From the NCBI GenBank assembly GCA_900542145.1, contig UQMF01000003.1, forward strand, positions 124,001-188,000: a DNA stretch of 64,000 bases, given 5' to 3'. Below are positions 36,145 through 44,573 of the stretch, piece after piece. Position numbers and translations under genes: made by a program. How positions within the stretch are numbered: position 1 is the stretch's first letter; every line of letters starts with the position of its first letter. The notes beneath the pieces were generated by a model. That model saw only the letters and a list, made by a program, of their open reading frames with translations, made no database searches and had not been told where the DNA came from. Source of the DNA: an uncultured Oscillospiraceae bacterium. GTDB taxonomy: Bacteria; Bacillota; Clostridia; Oscillospirales; Ruminococcaceae.

Positions 36145-36912
36145 TCAGCCCTCGGCAGTGCCCTCTTCAGCGTAGTCTGACATTATCACCGCGCTTCCGG
36201 TCATACCGTCCGAGCCGGTGAGAGTCACACGGTTCAGCATGTACCACGCGGAAGTTGCAGTGTGGTCGTCAACCACGTCATACAGCTGAACCACTGCGTA
36301 TCCGTCGTCGTTGTTCTGCACGTCTATGCAGCCCGGGACATACCCCTCCGGGCTGTTCGCCATGTAATAGCGCAGCGCGATCTGACCAAGCTCCTCATTG
36401 GTGTAGAAGCGGAATCCCTCCGGGTCGTCGGAAACATACTCAAATTTCTCAACGGTGCCGTCCTCCCAGGTGAGGGTGACGCTGTCCTCCGTGATATCCG
36501 AGGGGACTGCGACAGTGTTGCTGTCCGAGGAGCCCATGTGGAACACCACGTTCCCGTCGCCGTATTCGTATTCAAATGCAACGCCTATCCCCATCTCGAA
36601 ATTCTGGGTGGCTCCGCCGGTGCCGTCAGTGTAGAACAGGAAATACTCGCTGGTGCCGCGCCATACGCCGGGTCTGAACACCGTGGATTCCGCGCTGTCG
36701 GGGGATTCCGCGGTCTGTGCCTCGGCGGTGGGGACGGTGGGATCCTCCGGCTGCGTGTCGGGAGCGCTCTCAGCAGAGGTCACATCGGAAGCAGCGGTCT
36801 GCTCAGCGGTGGAGGTCACGCCGGAGCTTTCCTCCGGGGAATCCGTCTTGCCGGACTGGCAGCCGGTCAGCAGCAGCGCAGCCGCTGCGATAAGTGCAAA
36901 ATATCTTTTCAT
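36145..36912 (-). CDS. Lipoprotein of unknown function
   Basis: 255 residues from ATG 36912 (AAAGGA). Signal peptide with lipobox LLLTGC (cysteine near residue 18), then about 60 residues rich in Ser, Thr, Glu and Pro that should act as a surface linker. The remainder is a globular domain (VFRPGVWRGTSEYFLFY...) that is predicted to sit outside the membrane. No family recognised. No convincing promoter found upstream. Confidence 0.85.
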   Translation of the reverse strand: MKRYFALIAAAALLLTGCQSGKTDSPEESSGVTSTAEQTAASDVTSAESAPDTQPEDPTVPTAEAQTAESPDSAESTVFRPGVWRGTSEYFLFYTDGTGGATQNFEMGIGVAFEYEYGDGNVVFHMGSSDSNTVAVPSDITEDSVTLTWEDGTVEKFEYVSDDPEGFRFYTNEELGQIALRYYMANSPEGYVPGCIDVQNNDDGYAVVQLYDVVDDHTATSAWYMLNRVTLTGSDGMTGSAVIMSDYAEEGTAEG

Positions 36913-37043
36913 GTCGTATCCTTTCTGACACATCAGTCTTTCTCAATGCCTAAAACATTTTTTAAAGTGTACCGTACGTTAGTGAAATCTTTGTGTCAGT
37001 ATTGTGACAGCAATGTGATGCAAAACGATGTGTTCAAGCAAAA

Positions 37044-37070
37044 GGACTCCCTGCACCACGCAGGAAGTCC
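37044..37070 (-). terminator. Terminator of ppa-maf
   Basis: GGACTTCCTGC / GCAGGGAGTCC stem followed by TTTTG on the minus strand, 8 bases after the maf stop. Confidence 0.8.
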
Positions 37071-37077
37071 GTATCAT

Positions 37078-37650
37078 TCAGTTCACGCCCATTGTGCGGA
37101 GCCGCTGATTCAGCTCCCCGACGGGAAGTCCCATGACGTTGTAGTAATCCCCGTCGATCCTCCGGACGAGCAGTGCGCCCCTGCCCTGTATCCCGTAGGC
37201 ACCTGCCTTGTCCATAGGCTCCCCGGTGGCGACATAGGAGGCGATCTCCTGCTCGGTCAGCGGAAAGAACTCCACCGCCGTCCGCTCCGCGAAGGAAACG
37301 CACTCCTCCCCGGAGATCACCGTGACCCCGGTGTAGACGCTGTGCTCCCTGCCGGAGAGCCGCCGGAGCATTTCCGCCGCGTTCTCCGCGCTGTGCGGCT
37401 TGCCGAGTATCTCGCCGTCGATCACGACGACGGTGTCCGCGGCGACGATGGTTTCCGGGACTGCGCCGCCTCCCGGGAATTCGCGCTTCCTTACCTCATC
37501 GGCTTTCTGCCGGGAAAGGAGCAGCACCGCCTGTTCGGGGGAGATCCCCTCCGGGAGAATCTCCTCCCCCTGCGCCGGTATCACGCGGAATTCCGGCGAG
37601 ATGAGCGCGATAAGCTCCCTCCGCCGGGGGGACTGGCTCGCAAGTATCAT
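37078..37650 (-). CDS. maf: Maf-family nucleotide pyrophosphatase
   Basis: 190 residues. Opening MILASQSPRRRELI is the Maf signature, and AADTVVVIDGEILGKP holds the catalytic aspartate. The family hydrolyses dTTP, UTP and modified nucleotides to monophosphates. Start is taken as ATG 37650 (a GTG one codon earlier is possible), which overlaps the ppa stop (TGATG). Confidence 0.93.
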   Translation of the reverse strand: MILASQSPRRRELIALISPEFRVIPAQGEEILPEGISPEQAVLLLSRQKADEVRKREFPGGGAVPETIVAADTVVVIDGEILGKPHSAENAAEMLRRLSGREHSVYTGVTVISGEECVSFAERTAVEFFPLTEQEIASYVATGEPMDKAGAYGIQGRGALLVRRIDGDYYNVMGLPVGELNQRLRTMGVN

Positions 37651-38222
37651 CACTTGCCGCCCTTCGGGGAGTGCTCCGGCTTATAGGGGTGCAGCGGCGC
37701 GTAAATATCGTTGTAGTTCTTTATGCACTGCTTGATAACCTCTATCGCCTGCTTCTGTCCCATGACCTCGTTGACGGCGGTGGACTTGCCCTCCAGCTGC
37801 TTGTAGACGGAGAAGAAGTGGCGCATTTCCTCAAAGATATGGCTTGGCAGCGCCTCGATACCGCGGTAAGCATTGTAGTTCGGGTCCTCAAAGGGGATAG
37901 CGATTATCTTTTCATCGTTCTTGCCGTTGTCCAGCATGGTGATAACTCCGATGGGGTAGCACTGCACCAGAACAAGCGGATCAATAGGCTCGTTGCACAG
38001 CACCAGCACGTCCAGCGGATCGCCGTCGTCCGCGAGAGTGCGCGGAATAAAGCCGTAATTCGCCGGGTAGTGGGTGGAGGTGTACAGTATACGGTCGAGG
38101 ACGATAAGTCCGGTCTGCTTGTCCAGTTCGTATTTCTTCTTGCTGCCCTTCTCTATCTCGATGACCGCCATAAAGTCGTTCGGCGTAATGCGCGCCGGGT
38201 CGATGTCATGCCATATGTTCAT
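37650..38222 (-). CDS. ppa: Inorganic pyrophosphatase, family I
   Basis: 190 residues. The signature DDGDPLDVLV is present, along with YPANYGFIPRTL and the conserved lysine in EIEKGSKKKYELDK. Hydrolyses PPi to phosphate in the cytoplasm, pulling biosynthetic reactions. Co-transcribed with maf from 38255-38283. ATG at 38222 with GAAAGGAG. Confidence 0.95.
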   Translation of the reverse strand: MNIWHDIDPARITPNDFMAVIEIEKGSKKKYELDKQTGLIVLDRILYTSTHYPANYGFIPRTLADDGDPLDVLVLCNEPIDPLVLVQCYPIGVITMLDNGKNDEKIIAIPFEDPNYNAYRGIEALPSHIFEEMRHFFSVYKQLEGKSTAVNEVMGQKQAIEVIKQCIKNYNDIYAPLHPYKPEHSPKGGK

Positions 38223-38254
38223 AATATAGCTCCTTTCAGTTCTCTGGTGAATAC

Positions 38255-38283
38255 ATTATACAACTTTTGAGGATCATTTTCAA
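38255..38283 (-). promoter_or_regulatory. Sigma-A promoter of ppa-maf
   Basis: Minus strand TTGAAA (38278-38283), 17-base spacer, TATAAT (38255-38260). It is back to back with the dpaA promoter. Confidence 0.85.
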
Positions 38284-38307
38284 GGGGAATTTTCTGATTA
38301 TTCCGTC

Positions 38308-38334
38308 ACTGCTCCGGGGTCTGTTACATATTAT
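38308..38334 (+). promoter_or_regulatory. Probable sigma-K promoter of dpaA-dpaB
   Basis: AC (38308-38309), 17 bases, CATATTAT (38327-38334), a fit to the AC-N16/17-CATAnnnT pattern of sigma-K. No sigma-A promoter is seen upstream of dpaA. Dipicolinate synthase is a known mother-cell sigma-K target. Confidence 0.6.
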
Positions 38335-38377
38335 GGTACTGACCCGGAAATATAAGAATTCTGTTCGGAGGTGCGGC

Positions 38378-39205
38378 ATGGAAGAAATCCTTTTTATCGG
38401 CGGCGACAAGCGTATTCTGTACGCTGCGGAGCTTATTTCGCAGAGCACACAGGTGCATTCCCTGGGGCTGGGCGGCAGCTTTCCGCCGCCGCAGGGGAAG
38501 TACCCGGCGATAGTCCTGCCGCTGCCCTTTTCCCGGAGCGGAGTTACGGTGAATGCGCCGCTCTCCGACGTGCCGGTGCCGCTGGACATCATCGCGGAAT
38601 ACGCGCAGCCTGGGGCGGTCGTGCTCTCCGGAGGGACTTCCCCGGCGCTGGAGGAATTGTGCTCCGCCAACCGGCTGGAGCTTGTGGACTACTACGCCGG
38701 CGAGGAGCTCACGCTGAAAAACGCGCTGCTGACCGCCGAGGGGGCGCTCTCCCTGCTTATCTCCGGAAGCGAAAGGGCGCTGTGCGACAGCGCGGCGGTT
38801 ATAACGGGATACGGCAGGATAGCGCGGTATCTGGCGCGAATGCTCGTATCGTCCCACGCCCAGGTAACTGTGACCGCCCGGGACCCGGTGCAGCGGCAGG
38901 TGGCAGTTCTGGACGGCTGCTGCGCGCTCCCGGCGGAGCTTGCCGGACTTGCGGCAGGCAGCGCGGATCTCATCATCAACACGGTCCCGGCGCAGCTGCT
39001 TACCGAGGGGGATTTCGCGAAAATGCGCCCCGGGGCGGTATTCCTGGAGCTTGCCACCCGGAACTCTCCCCCCGAAAGGGAATGGGCGCAATCCGCCGGG
39101 GTGGGCTACATCAGCGGCGCCGGGCTGCCGGGGAAATATTCCCCCCGCACCGCCGGGGAAGCCATCGCGAACGCGGTGACGGCGGCGCTGCGGCACCGGG
39201 AGTGA
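38378..39205 (+). CDS. dpaA: Dipicolinate synthase subunit A
   Basis: 275 residues from ATG 38378 (GGAGGTG upstream). The N-terminal domain begins EILFIGGDKRILYAAELIS, and a Rossmann NAD(P)-binding domain follows (AVITGYGRIARYLARMLVSSHAQVTVTARDP). With DpaB it forms dipicolinate from dihydroxy-tetrahydrodipicolinate; Ca-dipicolinate fills the spore core. This marks the organism as an endospore former. Followed by dpaB after 54 bases. Confidence 0.93.
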   Translation: MEEILFIGGDKRILYAAELISQSTQVHSLGLGGSFPPPQGKYPAIVLPLPFSRSGVTVNAPLSDVPVPLDIIAEYAQPGAVVLSGGTSPALEELCSANRLELVDYYAGEELTLKNALLTAEGALSLLISGSERALCDSAAVITGYGRIARYLARMLVSSHAQVTVTARDPVQRQVAVLDGCCALPAELAGLAAGSADLIINTVPAQLLTEGDFAKMRPGAVFLELATRNSPPEREWAQSAGVGYISGAGLPGKYSPRTAGEAIANAVTAALRHRE

Positions 39206-39259
39206 CTCCCGGAACTGACACGAAAGGAGGCTCCGCCTGAAACACGGCGGAATTCATAT

Positions 39260-39868
39260 ATGACTGACATAACAAAGCTGTCCGGACTGCGGATAGGGGC
39301 GGCGGTGTGCGGCTCGTTCTGCACGTTCTCCCGGGTATTCCGGGTGCTGTCGGAACTCACCGCCGCCGGCTGCGACGTGACGCCGATAATGTCCGAGTGC
39401 GCCTACAGCACGGACACGCGCTTCGGCAGGGCGCAGGAGCACGCCGCCCGGCTCTTCGACATCACCGGAAAGACGGTGCTGCACGACATCACCTCCACCG
39501 AGCCGATAGGCCCGAAAAAGATGTTCGACGTGCTCCTGGTCGCGCCCTGCACCGGGAACACCCTGGCGAAACTCGCGGCAGGGATAGTGGACACCTCCGT
39601 CTGCATGGCGGTGAAGAGCCACCTGCGCAGCCAGCGCCCGGTGGTGATCGCGGTGTCCACGAACGACGCGCTCGCCGGCGCTTCCAAGAATATCGGGATA
39701 CTGCGGAACTACAAGCACTTCTACTTCGTCCCGGTATTCCAGGACGATCCCGTCAACAAGCCGTTCTCGATGATCTCGGACTTCAGCCGGATCCCCCAGA
39801 CGATAGAGGCGGCGCTGGACGGGGTCCAGATACAGCCTATGCTGACCACCGGGAGCGGTGGGGCATAA
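39260..39868 (+). CDS. dpaB: Dipicolinate synthase subunit B (flavoprotein fold)
   Basis: 202 residues. GAAVCGSFCTFSRVFRVLSEL and VAPCTGNTLAKLAAGI... are typical of DpaB and the related flavin-dependent decarboxylase fold. It is the partner of DpaA. The ATG at 39260 is the only start in the open frame; the ribosome site is weak (GGCGGA about 8 bases before), while a stronger GGAGG lies about 30 bases upstream inside a small hairpin. Confidence 0.93.
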   Translation: MTDITKLSGLRIGAAVCGSFCTFSRVFRVLSELTAAGCDVTPIMSECAYSTDTRFGRAQEHAARLFDITGKTVLHDITSTEPIGPKKMFDVLLVAPCTGNTLAKLAAGIVDTSVCMAVKSHLRSQRPVVIAVSTNDALAGASKNIGILRNYKHFYFVPVFQDDPVNKPFSMISDFSRIPQTIEAALDGVQIQPMLTTGSGGA

Positions 39869-39875
39869 TAAAAGG

Positions 39876-40137
39876 GGCAGTGGTTTACACTGCCCTCAGC
39901 TTGTCGAAAAACTTATTAAATCTTGCGTAGCATACTGAAGTTTTCGATCCAGCCTTTTTCAAAAGGCTGGTGGGGTGTGGGGCAAAGCCCCGCCACTCCG
40001 CACGGTAGTGCGGCTTAACGCACACAAGCGCTAAAGGGGTGTGGGGGAAAACAAGAGTTTTCCCCCACTGTTTCTTTCAAATTTCCTGCCGTATCTACTT
40101 TTCGGCAGTCCGTAATGGCAATGGTTTACACTGCCCT
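39876..40137. repeat. Hairpin array flanked by near-identical direct repeats
   Basis: A 21-base sequence (GGCA[G/A]TGGTTTACACTGCC plus CT) occurs at 39876-39896 and again at 40117-40137 in the same orientation with one mismatch; each copy is itself a hairpin. Between them lie four more stems: CCAGCCTTTT/AAAAGGCTGG (39949-39970), GGGGC/GCCCC (39979-39991), CCGCAC/GTGCGG (39998-40013) and a perfect 12-bp stem GTGGGGGAAAAC/GTTTTCCCCCAC (40041-40068). The first copy has a T-run on the minus strand. No ORF. It separates the convergent dpaB and lipoprotein genes and looks like an intergenic repeat element. Confidence 0.65.
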
Positions 40138-40143
40138 TTCTTG

Positions 40144-41103
40144 TTATTTCCCCGGATAGGTGAAATCCGTGAATCTCCACTTACCCTGCTGATCTCTCCG
40201 CGCGGTGCAGGTGAAATCCTGCCGGGTGGTGCTGCCTGCCTCGTATTCATACAGCGCCGTACAGGAATACACCGCCGTATCCTCCGTCAGCTCCGCCAGG
40301 GAGTAATCCAGCGCCGGAGCCGCCGCGCCGCCGTAGTGCTCCAGGCAGTACAGCCGCCCGTCCTCTGCGGCGAAAACGCGGTCGGAGCCTTTCAGCAGCT
40401 CCCCGAGGATATCCCCGGCGAAGTACCGCTCCAGTGCGGAGTGCAGCTTCTCCTCCGTGTCCAGCCGCTCGTCCGACACCGGGTAGAAATTCCCGGCGGC
40501 GGAAGTCACCGGCTCCGCGGTGCTGTCGAAGTCCAGCTCGCCGTAAACCGCGGCGCAGAGCGCGTTCGCCTGCCGGAATACCTCCTCCGGGGACTGGCTC
40601 TCCGGGTCGAATCCCGGGAATTCCCCCTGCTCCGGGAGCAGCCTGTAGCTGCCGTCCTCCGGGTGGTAGCGGTACGCCGTGGCGCCGTCCGGGGAAATAT
40701 AGATATCACAGATGGATTCCAGCCTGCCGTCCTCCTCGTCCAGGCAGGTCACGCCGAAGTACTCCGCGCCGTTTATCGTGACGGATTCCTTCTTGTCCCG
40801 GAATATGTACACCTTTCCGCTGTCCGGCAGCCCGAGGAATTCCGCGCTGAGCCCCTCCGCCAGCCTTACCGGGTCAACGGCGGCGGATTCCACCGTGGGA
40901 GCCGCGGACGCCTGCGGTTCCGCCGTGGGCGCGGAGTATTCCTCCGCCGTTGCCTCCGCAGAATATTCCACGCTGTCTGCGGAGTACTCCGCGGAAGCGC
41001 CGGAATACGACTGCTGGGTGTTTCCGCTGAACTCGTCCGCCGCACAGCCGGAAGTCAATACAGCCGCTATAATCACAGCCGCCACGGCAGCAAATCTTCT
41101 CAT
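40144..41103 (-). CDS. Lipoprotein with EYSA-rich linker
   Basis: 319 residues from ATG 41103 (GGGGGGAT upstream). Signal peptide with lipobox LTSGC. Residues about 25-70 are a repetitive linker (AEYSADSVEYSAEATAEEYSAP). A globular domain of about 240 residues follows with no family that I recognise. It lies 75 bases after the gene at 41179-41460 and may share its promoter. Confidence 0.82.
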   Translation of the reverse strand: MRRFAAVAAVIIAAVLTSGCAADEFSGNTQQSYSGASAEYSADSVEYSAEATAEEYSAPTAEPQASAAPTVESAAVDPVRLAEGLSAEFLGLPDSGKVYIFRDKKESVTINGAEYFGVTCLDEEDGRLESICDIYISPDGATAYRYHPEDGSYRLLPEQGEFPGFDPESQSPEEVFRQANALCAAVYGELDFDSTAEPVTSAAGNFYPVSDERLDTEEKLHSALERYFAGDILGELLKGSDRVFAAEDGRLYCLEHYGGAAAPALDYSLAELTEDTAVYSCTALYEYEAGSTTRQDFTCTARRDQQGKWRFTDFTYPGK

Positions 41104-41178
41104 ACCTATCCCCCCGGACACACAAAATGCGGCAATGCAAACTGCATCACCGCACTGTTTTGCAAGAATAACGCGTAA

Positions 41179-41460
41179 TTAAAGCTTTTCGTCGGTTTCG
41201 GGAGCCTTGACTTCCTCAACCATCTCGGGCTTCTTTATCTCGGGGGCAGGAGCGTCCTCCGGCTCCTCAGCAGCGTCAGCGATGTCCTCGTCCTCGTCGA
41301 AGTCGAAATCCTCGCCGTCGTCGTCCCACTCCTCGTCCCAGTCGTCGTAGTAGTCCTCGTCGTTTTCCCTCTCAAGCTTCTTCTTTGTAATAATGGTTGC
41401 AGCCGCAATGCCGCCGGCAATGGCGAGCAGTCCGGCAATGGCAATACCTAAACCTTTCAT
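41179..41460 (-). CDS. Small single-pass membrane protein with acidic tail
   Basis: 93 residues from ATG 41460 (GGAGGAAT). One glycine/alanine-rich membrane helix (MKGLGIAIAGLLAIAGGIAAATII), then KKK and a strongly acidic region (about 30 Asp/Glu) ending in Glu/Pro/Lys repeats. No family recognised; it resembles YtxH-like small envelope proteins in general layout only. A leader of about 170 bases runs from the promoter at 41640-41668. Confidence 0.8.
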   Translation of the reverse strand: MKGLGIAIAGLLAIAGGIAAATIITKKKLERENDEDYYDDWDEEWDDDGEDFDFDEDEDIADAAEEPEDAPAPEIKKPEMVEEVKAPETDEKL

Positions 41461-41639
41461 GATAATTCCTCCGTGATTCAGAAATATGACCGTTCCAAAG
41501 AACGAACTTATGGGAATCTCTATACACCGGTGTGAAAAGCAAAAACGGGCGAGATTTGACGCCGAAGATGGCGCGCACTGCACATTTTCGCTCACACAAG
41601 GTGTTTAGAGAGTCCCTTATTGTTTGTCCTGTACTGAAT

Positions 41640-41668
41640 AGTATATACCCATTTCCGGTTTTTTTCAA
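41640..41668 (-). promoter_or_regulatory. Sigma-A promoter of the acidic membrane protein gene
   Basis: Minus strand TTGAAA (41663-41668), 17-base spacer, TATACT (41640-41645). It lies 38 bases from the rsmE stop. Confidence 0.7.
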
Positions 41669-41705
41669 GTGTCGGGGGGAAATTTAGTCACTATCGCCAA
41701 AAAAA

Positions 41706-42455
41706 TCACATGTTTCCCGTCATATTCATCAAAACGGAAATCGCGGCTATCGGCGCGGTTTCGCACCGCAGGATACGCTTTCCGAGGGACACGCAGCTGA
41801 ATCCGGCGGCGACAAGGCGCTCCGCTTCCGCAGGCTCGAATCCGCCCTCGCTGCCTATCACGATGTCGATGTTCCGGGTGAATTCCGGCACGGCTTCGCG
41901 CAGGGGTATCTCCGCACATTCATAAAAGAGTATCCCCGTGCCGTCCTGGGCGCGCATTCCCGGGATATCCGCGAACTGCACCGTGTCCCCGACCTGTGGG
42001 ATAACTCCCCTGCCGCACTGCTTCGCCGCCTCGTAGGCTATGCGCTGCCAGCGCTCGGTCTTTTTCGCGAGCTGCTTCCCGTCCGGCCGGGACACGCACC
42101 GCTTCGAAATGAACGGGATTATCTCGCAGGCGCCGCACTCCACCGCCTTCTGCACGATGAAATCCATCTTATCGCCCTTGGGCATCGCCTGGAACAGCCG
42201 CAGCCTTACCGCAGGCTCCGCCTCGTTGGGGGAGCTTTCGATGATGTTGAACACGCACTCCCCGGCGGCGGATTCCAGCTCCCCGAGGTAGTCGGTGCCC
42301 TTCCCGTCGCATATTACCGCGATATCCCCCGGGCGCATGCGCAGCACCTGCGCCACATGCCGGGAATCCTCGGCGTTCAGCACGGCGGAGGTATCCGAAA
42401 TGTTCTCCGTGAAGAACCGCGGATAGCGCCACCGCTCCATTTTTTCTTCTGACAT
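41706..42455 (-). CDS. rsmE: 16S rRNA m3U1498 methyltransferase RsmE
   Basis: 249 residues. SPOUT-class knot motifs are visible: IGSEGGFEPAEAERL and SLGKRILRCETAPIAAISVL. N-terminal PUA-like part begins RYPRFFTENI. Methylates U1498 of 16S rRNA in the 30S subunit. ATG at 42455 with CAGGAGT. Last gene of the run from the TPR gene. Confidence 0.95.
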   Translation of the reverse strand: MSEEKMERWRYPRFFTENISDTSAVLNAEDSRHVAQVLRMRPGDIAVICDGKGTDYLGELESAAGECVFNIIESSPNEAEPAVRLRLFQAMPKGDKMDFIVQKAVECGACEIIPFISKRCVSRPDGKQLAKKTERWQRIAYEAAKQCGRGVIPQVGDTVQFADIPGMRAQDGTGILFYECAEIPLREAVPEFTRNIDIVIGSEGGFEPAEAERLVAAGFSCVSLGKRILRCETAPIAAISVLMNMTGNM

Positions 42456-42533
42456 ATTATAACTCCTGTACGGGACGCTCAGCGGCGCCCGTTATACTAC
42501 CCGGACGCGCCTGACAAGTCCACATCTGAACTT

Positions 42534-43397
42534 TTATTCAGCGCTCCCCTTAAACAGCGCGTCCGTGAGCCCTGCGTAATCCTCCAGGGTGAGTTCCTCG
42601 GCGCGCGCCGTGGGCTTTATTCCGCAGGATTGCATTATCTCAACCAGCTGCGGCTTCGCGATGTGAAGCTCCGCGGAAAGCGGATTTGCGATCTGCTTCC
42701 GGCGCTGCGAGAACGCCGCCCGGATAATGCGGAACATCAGCCGCTCCCACCCGGGAGTCCTGCCGCATTCCGGCTTGACGTCCAGGCGTATAACCGCGCT
42801 GTCCACATTCGGGGATGGCATGAAACTCCCCCTGCCCACCTTGAACAGCAGCTTCGGCTCGCTGTAGTAGGACACCGCGCAGGATATCGCGCCGCAGTCC
42901 CGGGTGCCGGGCTTCGCGCAGATACGGTCGGCGGCCTCCTTCTGAACCATGACGGTCATGGCGGACACCGGAAGCCTGCTCTCCAGCACCCTCATTATCA
43001 CCGGGGAGGTGATGTAGTAGGGCAGGTTCGCGCAGACCACGACCTCCATTCCCGGCGCCTTCTCCGCGAGGAGCGCCGCGAGGTCCGTTTCCATGACGTC
43101 CGCGAAAACTATCTCCACGTTGTCGAATTCCGCGAGGGTTTCCTCCAGGATAGGCTTCAGGGTGGTGTCTATCTCCACCGCGATGACCTTTTCGCAGCGC
43201 GTCGCCAGCTCCTTGGTGAGAACTCCCACGCCGGTGCCTATCTCCAGAGCGCACACCCCGGGCTTCGCGCCGCCCATCTCGGCTATCTTCGGGCACACCG
43301 CCGGGTTTATCAGGAAGTTCTGCCCCAGGGATTTCGTGAAGGAGAATCCGTGCCGCTCGAACAGCTGCCTTATGACGTTGATATTGGTCAGCTCCAT
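42534..43397 (-). CDS. rsmA: 16S rRNA dimethyladenosine transferase RsmA (KsgA)
   Basis: 287 residues. SAM motif ALEIGTGVGVLTKEL, catalytic NLPYYITSP, and the family start SLGQNFLINPAV. Dimethylates A1518 and A1519 of 16S rRNA. The ATG at 43397 overlaps the dCMP deaminase stop by one base. Confidence 0.96.
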   Translation of the reverse strand: MELTNINVIRQLFERHGFSFTKSLGQNFLINPAVCPKIAEMGGAKPGVCALEIGTGVGVLTKELATRCEKVIAVEIDTTLKPILEETLAEFDNVEIVFADVMETDLAALLAEKAPGMEVVVCANLPYYITSPVIMRVLESRLPVSAMTVMVQKEAADRICAKPGTRDCGAISCAVSYYSEPKLLFKVGRGSFMPSPNVDSAVIRLDVKPECGRTPGWERLMFRIIRAAFSQRRKQIANPLSAELHIAKPQLVEIMQSCGIKPTARAEELTLEDYAGLTDALFKGSAE

Positions 43398-43885
43398 CAG
43401 TAACCCTCGCTGCCGGTAAGGCTCTCGTCGTTGTCCACCCAGTCGCTGACCGTCATGACCTTGTACTGCGTGCAGTCCACCCGGATATACACCTTCTCAA
43501 TACCGGCGTTGATTATCTGCCGCTTGCACATGGAGCACGGCTCCACATCGCCGTAAAGCTCCCCGGTCTTTGCGTCAAGGCATGCGAGGTAAAGCTCCGA
43601 GCCGATCATGTCGTGCCGGGAGGCGCTGATGATACAGTTCGCCTCGGCGTGCACCGACCGGCACAGCTCATAGCGCTGCCCCTTGGGCACGTTCAGCTTT
43701 TCGCGCATGCACTCCCCTATGTCGGAGCAGTTCTTCCTGCCCCGGGGCGCGCCGTTGTATCCGGTGGCGATTATCTCGTCGTTCTTCACCAGTATCGCGC
43801 CGAAATTCCGCCGCAGGCAGGTGCCGCGCTCCGCCACCGTCTGGGAAATATCCAGGTAGTAGTTTATCTTGTCACGCCGTTCCAT
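43397..43885 (-). CDS. dCMP deaminase family protein (ComEB-like)
   Basis: 162 residues. Zinc site HAE (SVHAEANCII) and PC-x2-C (EPCSMCKRQI); substrate loop GYNGAPRG. Makes dUMP from dCMP for thymidylate synthesis. ATG at 43885 with GAAAGGCGG. Coupled to rsmA. Confidence 0.92.
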   Translation of the reverse strand: MERRDKINYYLDISQTVAERGTCLRRNFGAILVKNDEIIATGYNGAPRGRKNCSDIGECMREKLNVPKGQRYELCRSVHAEANCIISASRHDMIGSELYLACLDAKTGELYGDVEPCSMCKRQIINAGIEKVYIRVDCTQYKVMTVSDWVDNDESLTGSEGY

Positions 43886-43915
43886 AGAAGCCGCCTTTCT
43901 GTCGTGTGAGCCGGA

Positions 43916-44299
43916 TTATCTGTGCTTTCTGGACTGCTTCGCGATGAATGCCGCATTCTGACGGGGCTTCGGGACTATCGGAGCGTCGCCGGGGCGCTGT
44001 ATCTTCTCCCTGGGCATTGCGTTCTTTCCGTCGAACGCGTCGAGGTATGCCCGGGCGATGGCGCGCTGCTTTGCGAGGGTGTTCGTCTTTTCGGTGTATT
44101 CTATGACCTTCTCGAACTCCTCCCTGGACTGGTTGAGGATGCCCATGTTGGCGTAAAGCTCCGCCAGCACGCAGCGGTACTGAGTGCCCTCATCAGTGTC
44201 GCCGCCTGCCGCCTCGATGGCGAGATTCAGCTTCTCCACCGCCCTCTCGTAATTGCCGAGGTCGATATATTTCAGCGCTGCTTCAAAATTGATATTCAT
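43916..44299 (-). CDS. Tetratricopeptide-repeat protein
   Basis: 127 residues from ATG 44299 (AAAGGTG 8 bases upstream; an earlier TTG is less likely). Two TPR-like helical pairs, ALKYIDLGNYERAVEKLNLAIEAAG and CVLAELYANMGILNQSREEFEKVIEY, then a basic tail (PRQNAAFIAKQSRKHR). Adaptor-type fold; partner unknown. First gene of the rsmA/rsmE operon. Confidence 0.8.
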   Translation of the reverse strand: MNINFEAALKYIDLGNYERAVEKLNLAIEAAGGDTDEGTQYRCVLAELYANMGILNQSREEFEKVIEYTEKTNTLAKQRAIARAYLDAFDGKNAMPREKIQRPGDAPIVPKPRQNAAFIAKQSRKHR

Positions 44300-44344
44300 G
44301 TCGTTTTCACCTTTCAATAAAGTTGGGTTGATATATACGTTTAT

Positions 44345-44373
44345 ATTCTATCATAAACTCTGCGTTTTGTCAA
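44345..44373 (-). promoter_or_regulatory. Sigma-A promoter of the TPR-rsmE operon
   Basis: Minus strand TTGACA (44368-44373), 17-base spacer, TAGAAT (44345-44350). Divergent from spoIIE. Confidence 0.85.
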
Positions 44374-44439
44374 AACCTTTTTTATTCTGAGCCGAAAATA
44401 CCCCCGGGCGCAGAAGAATACAATTTTTACCGCCGGAGT

Positions 44440-44472
44440 GCGACAGTCTTTTCTTCCATATTGTGGTATAGT
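44440..44472 (+). promoter_or_regulatory. Candidate spoIIE promoter with 21-base spacer
   Basis: GCGACA (44440-44445), 21 bases, TATAGT (44467-44472). Wide spacing of this kind is known at Spo0A-activated promoters such as Bacillus spoIIE. A 0A-box-like TGCGACA overlaps the -35. Weak as sequence evidence alone. Confidence 0.45.
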
Positions 44473-44573
44473 ATAACGGTAAGCGCCGGGCAGACCGCTT
44501 CATATCCTCCGTGGCGACATGGAATTGTGACGGAAAATCCGGCAGGAACGGGGAAAATGAAAGGAAGATAAAT

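Noticed and set aside
36262..37686. A 474-codon plus-strand frame across the lipoprotein and maf genes
   Set aside because: It crosses a terminator and two well-supported minus-strand genes and lacks a ribosome site.
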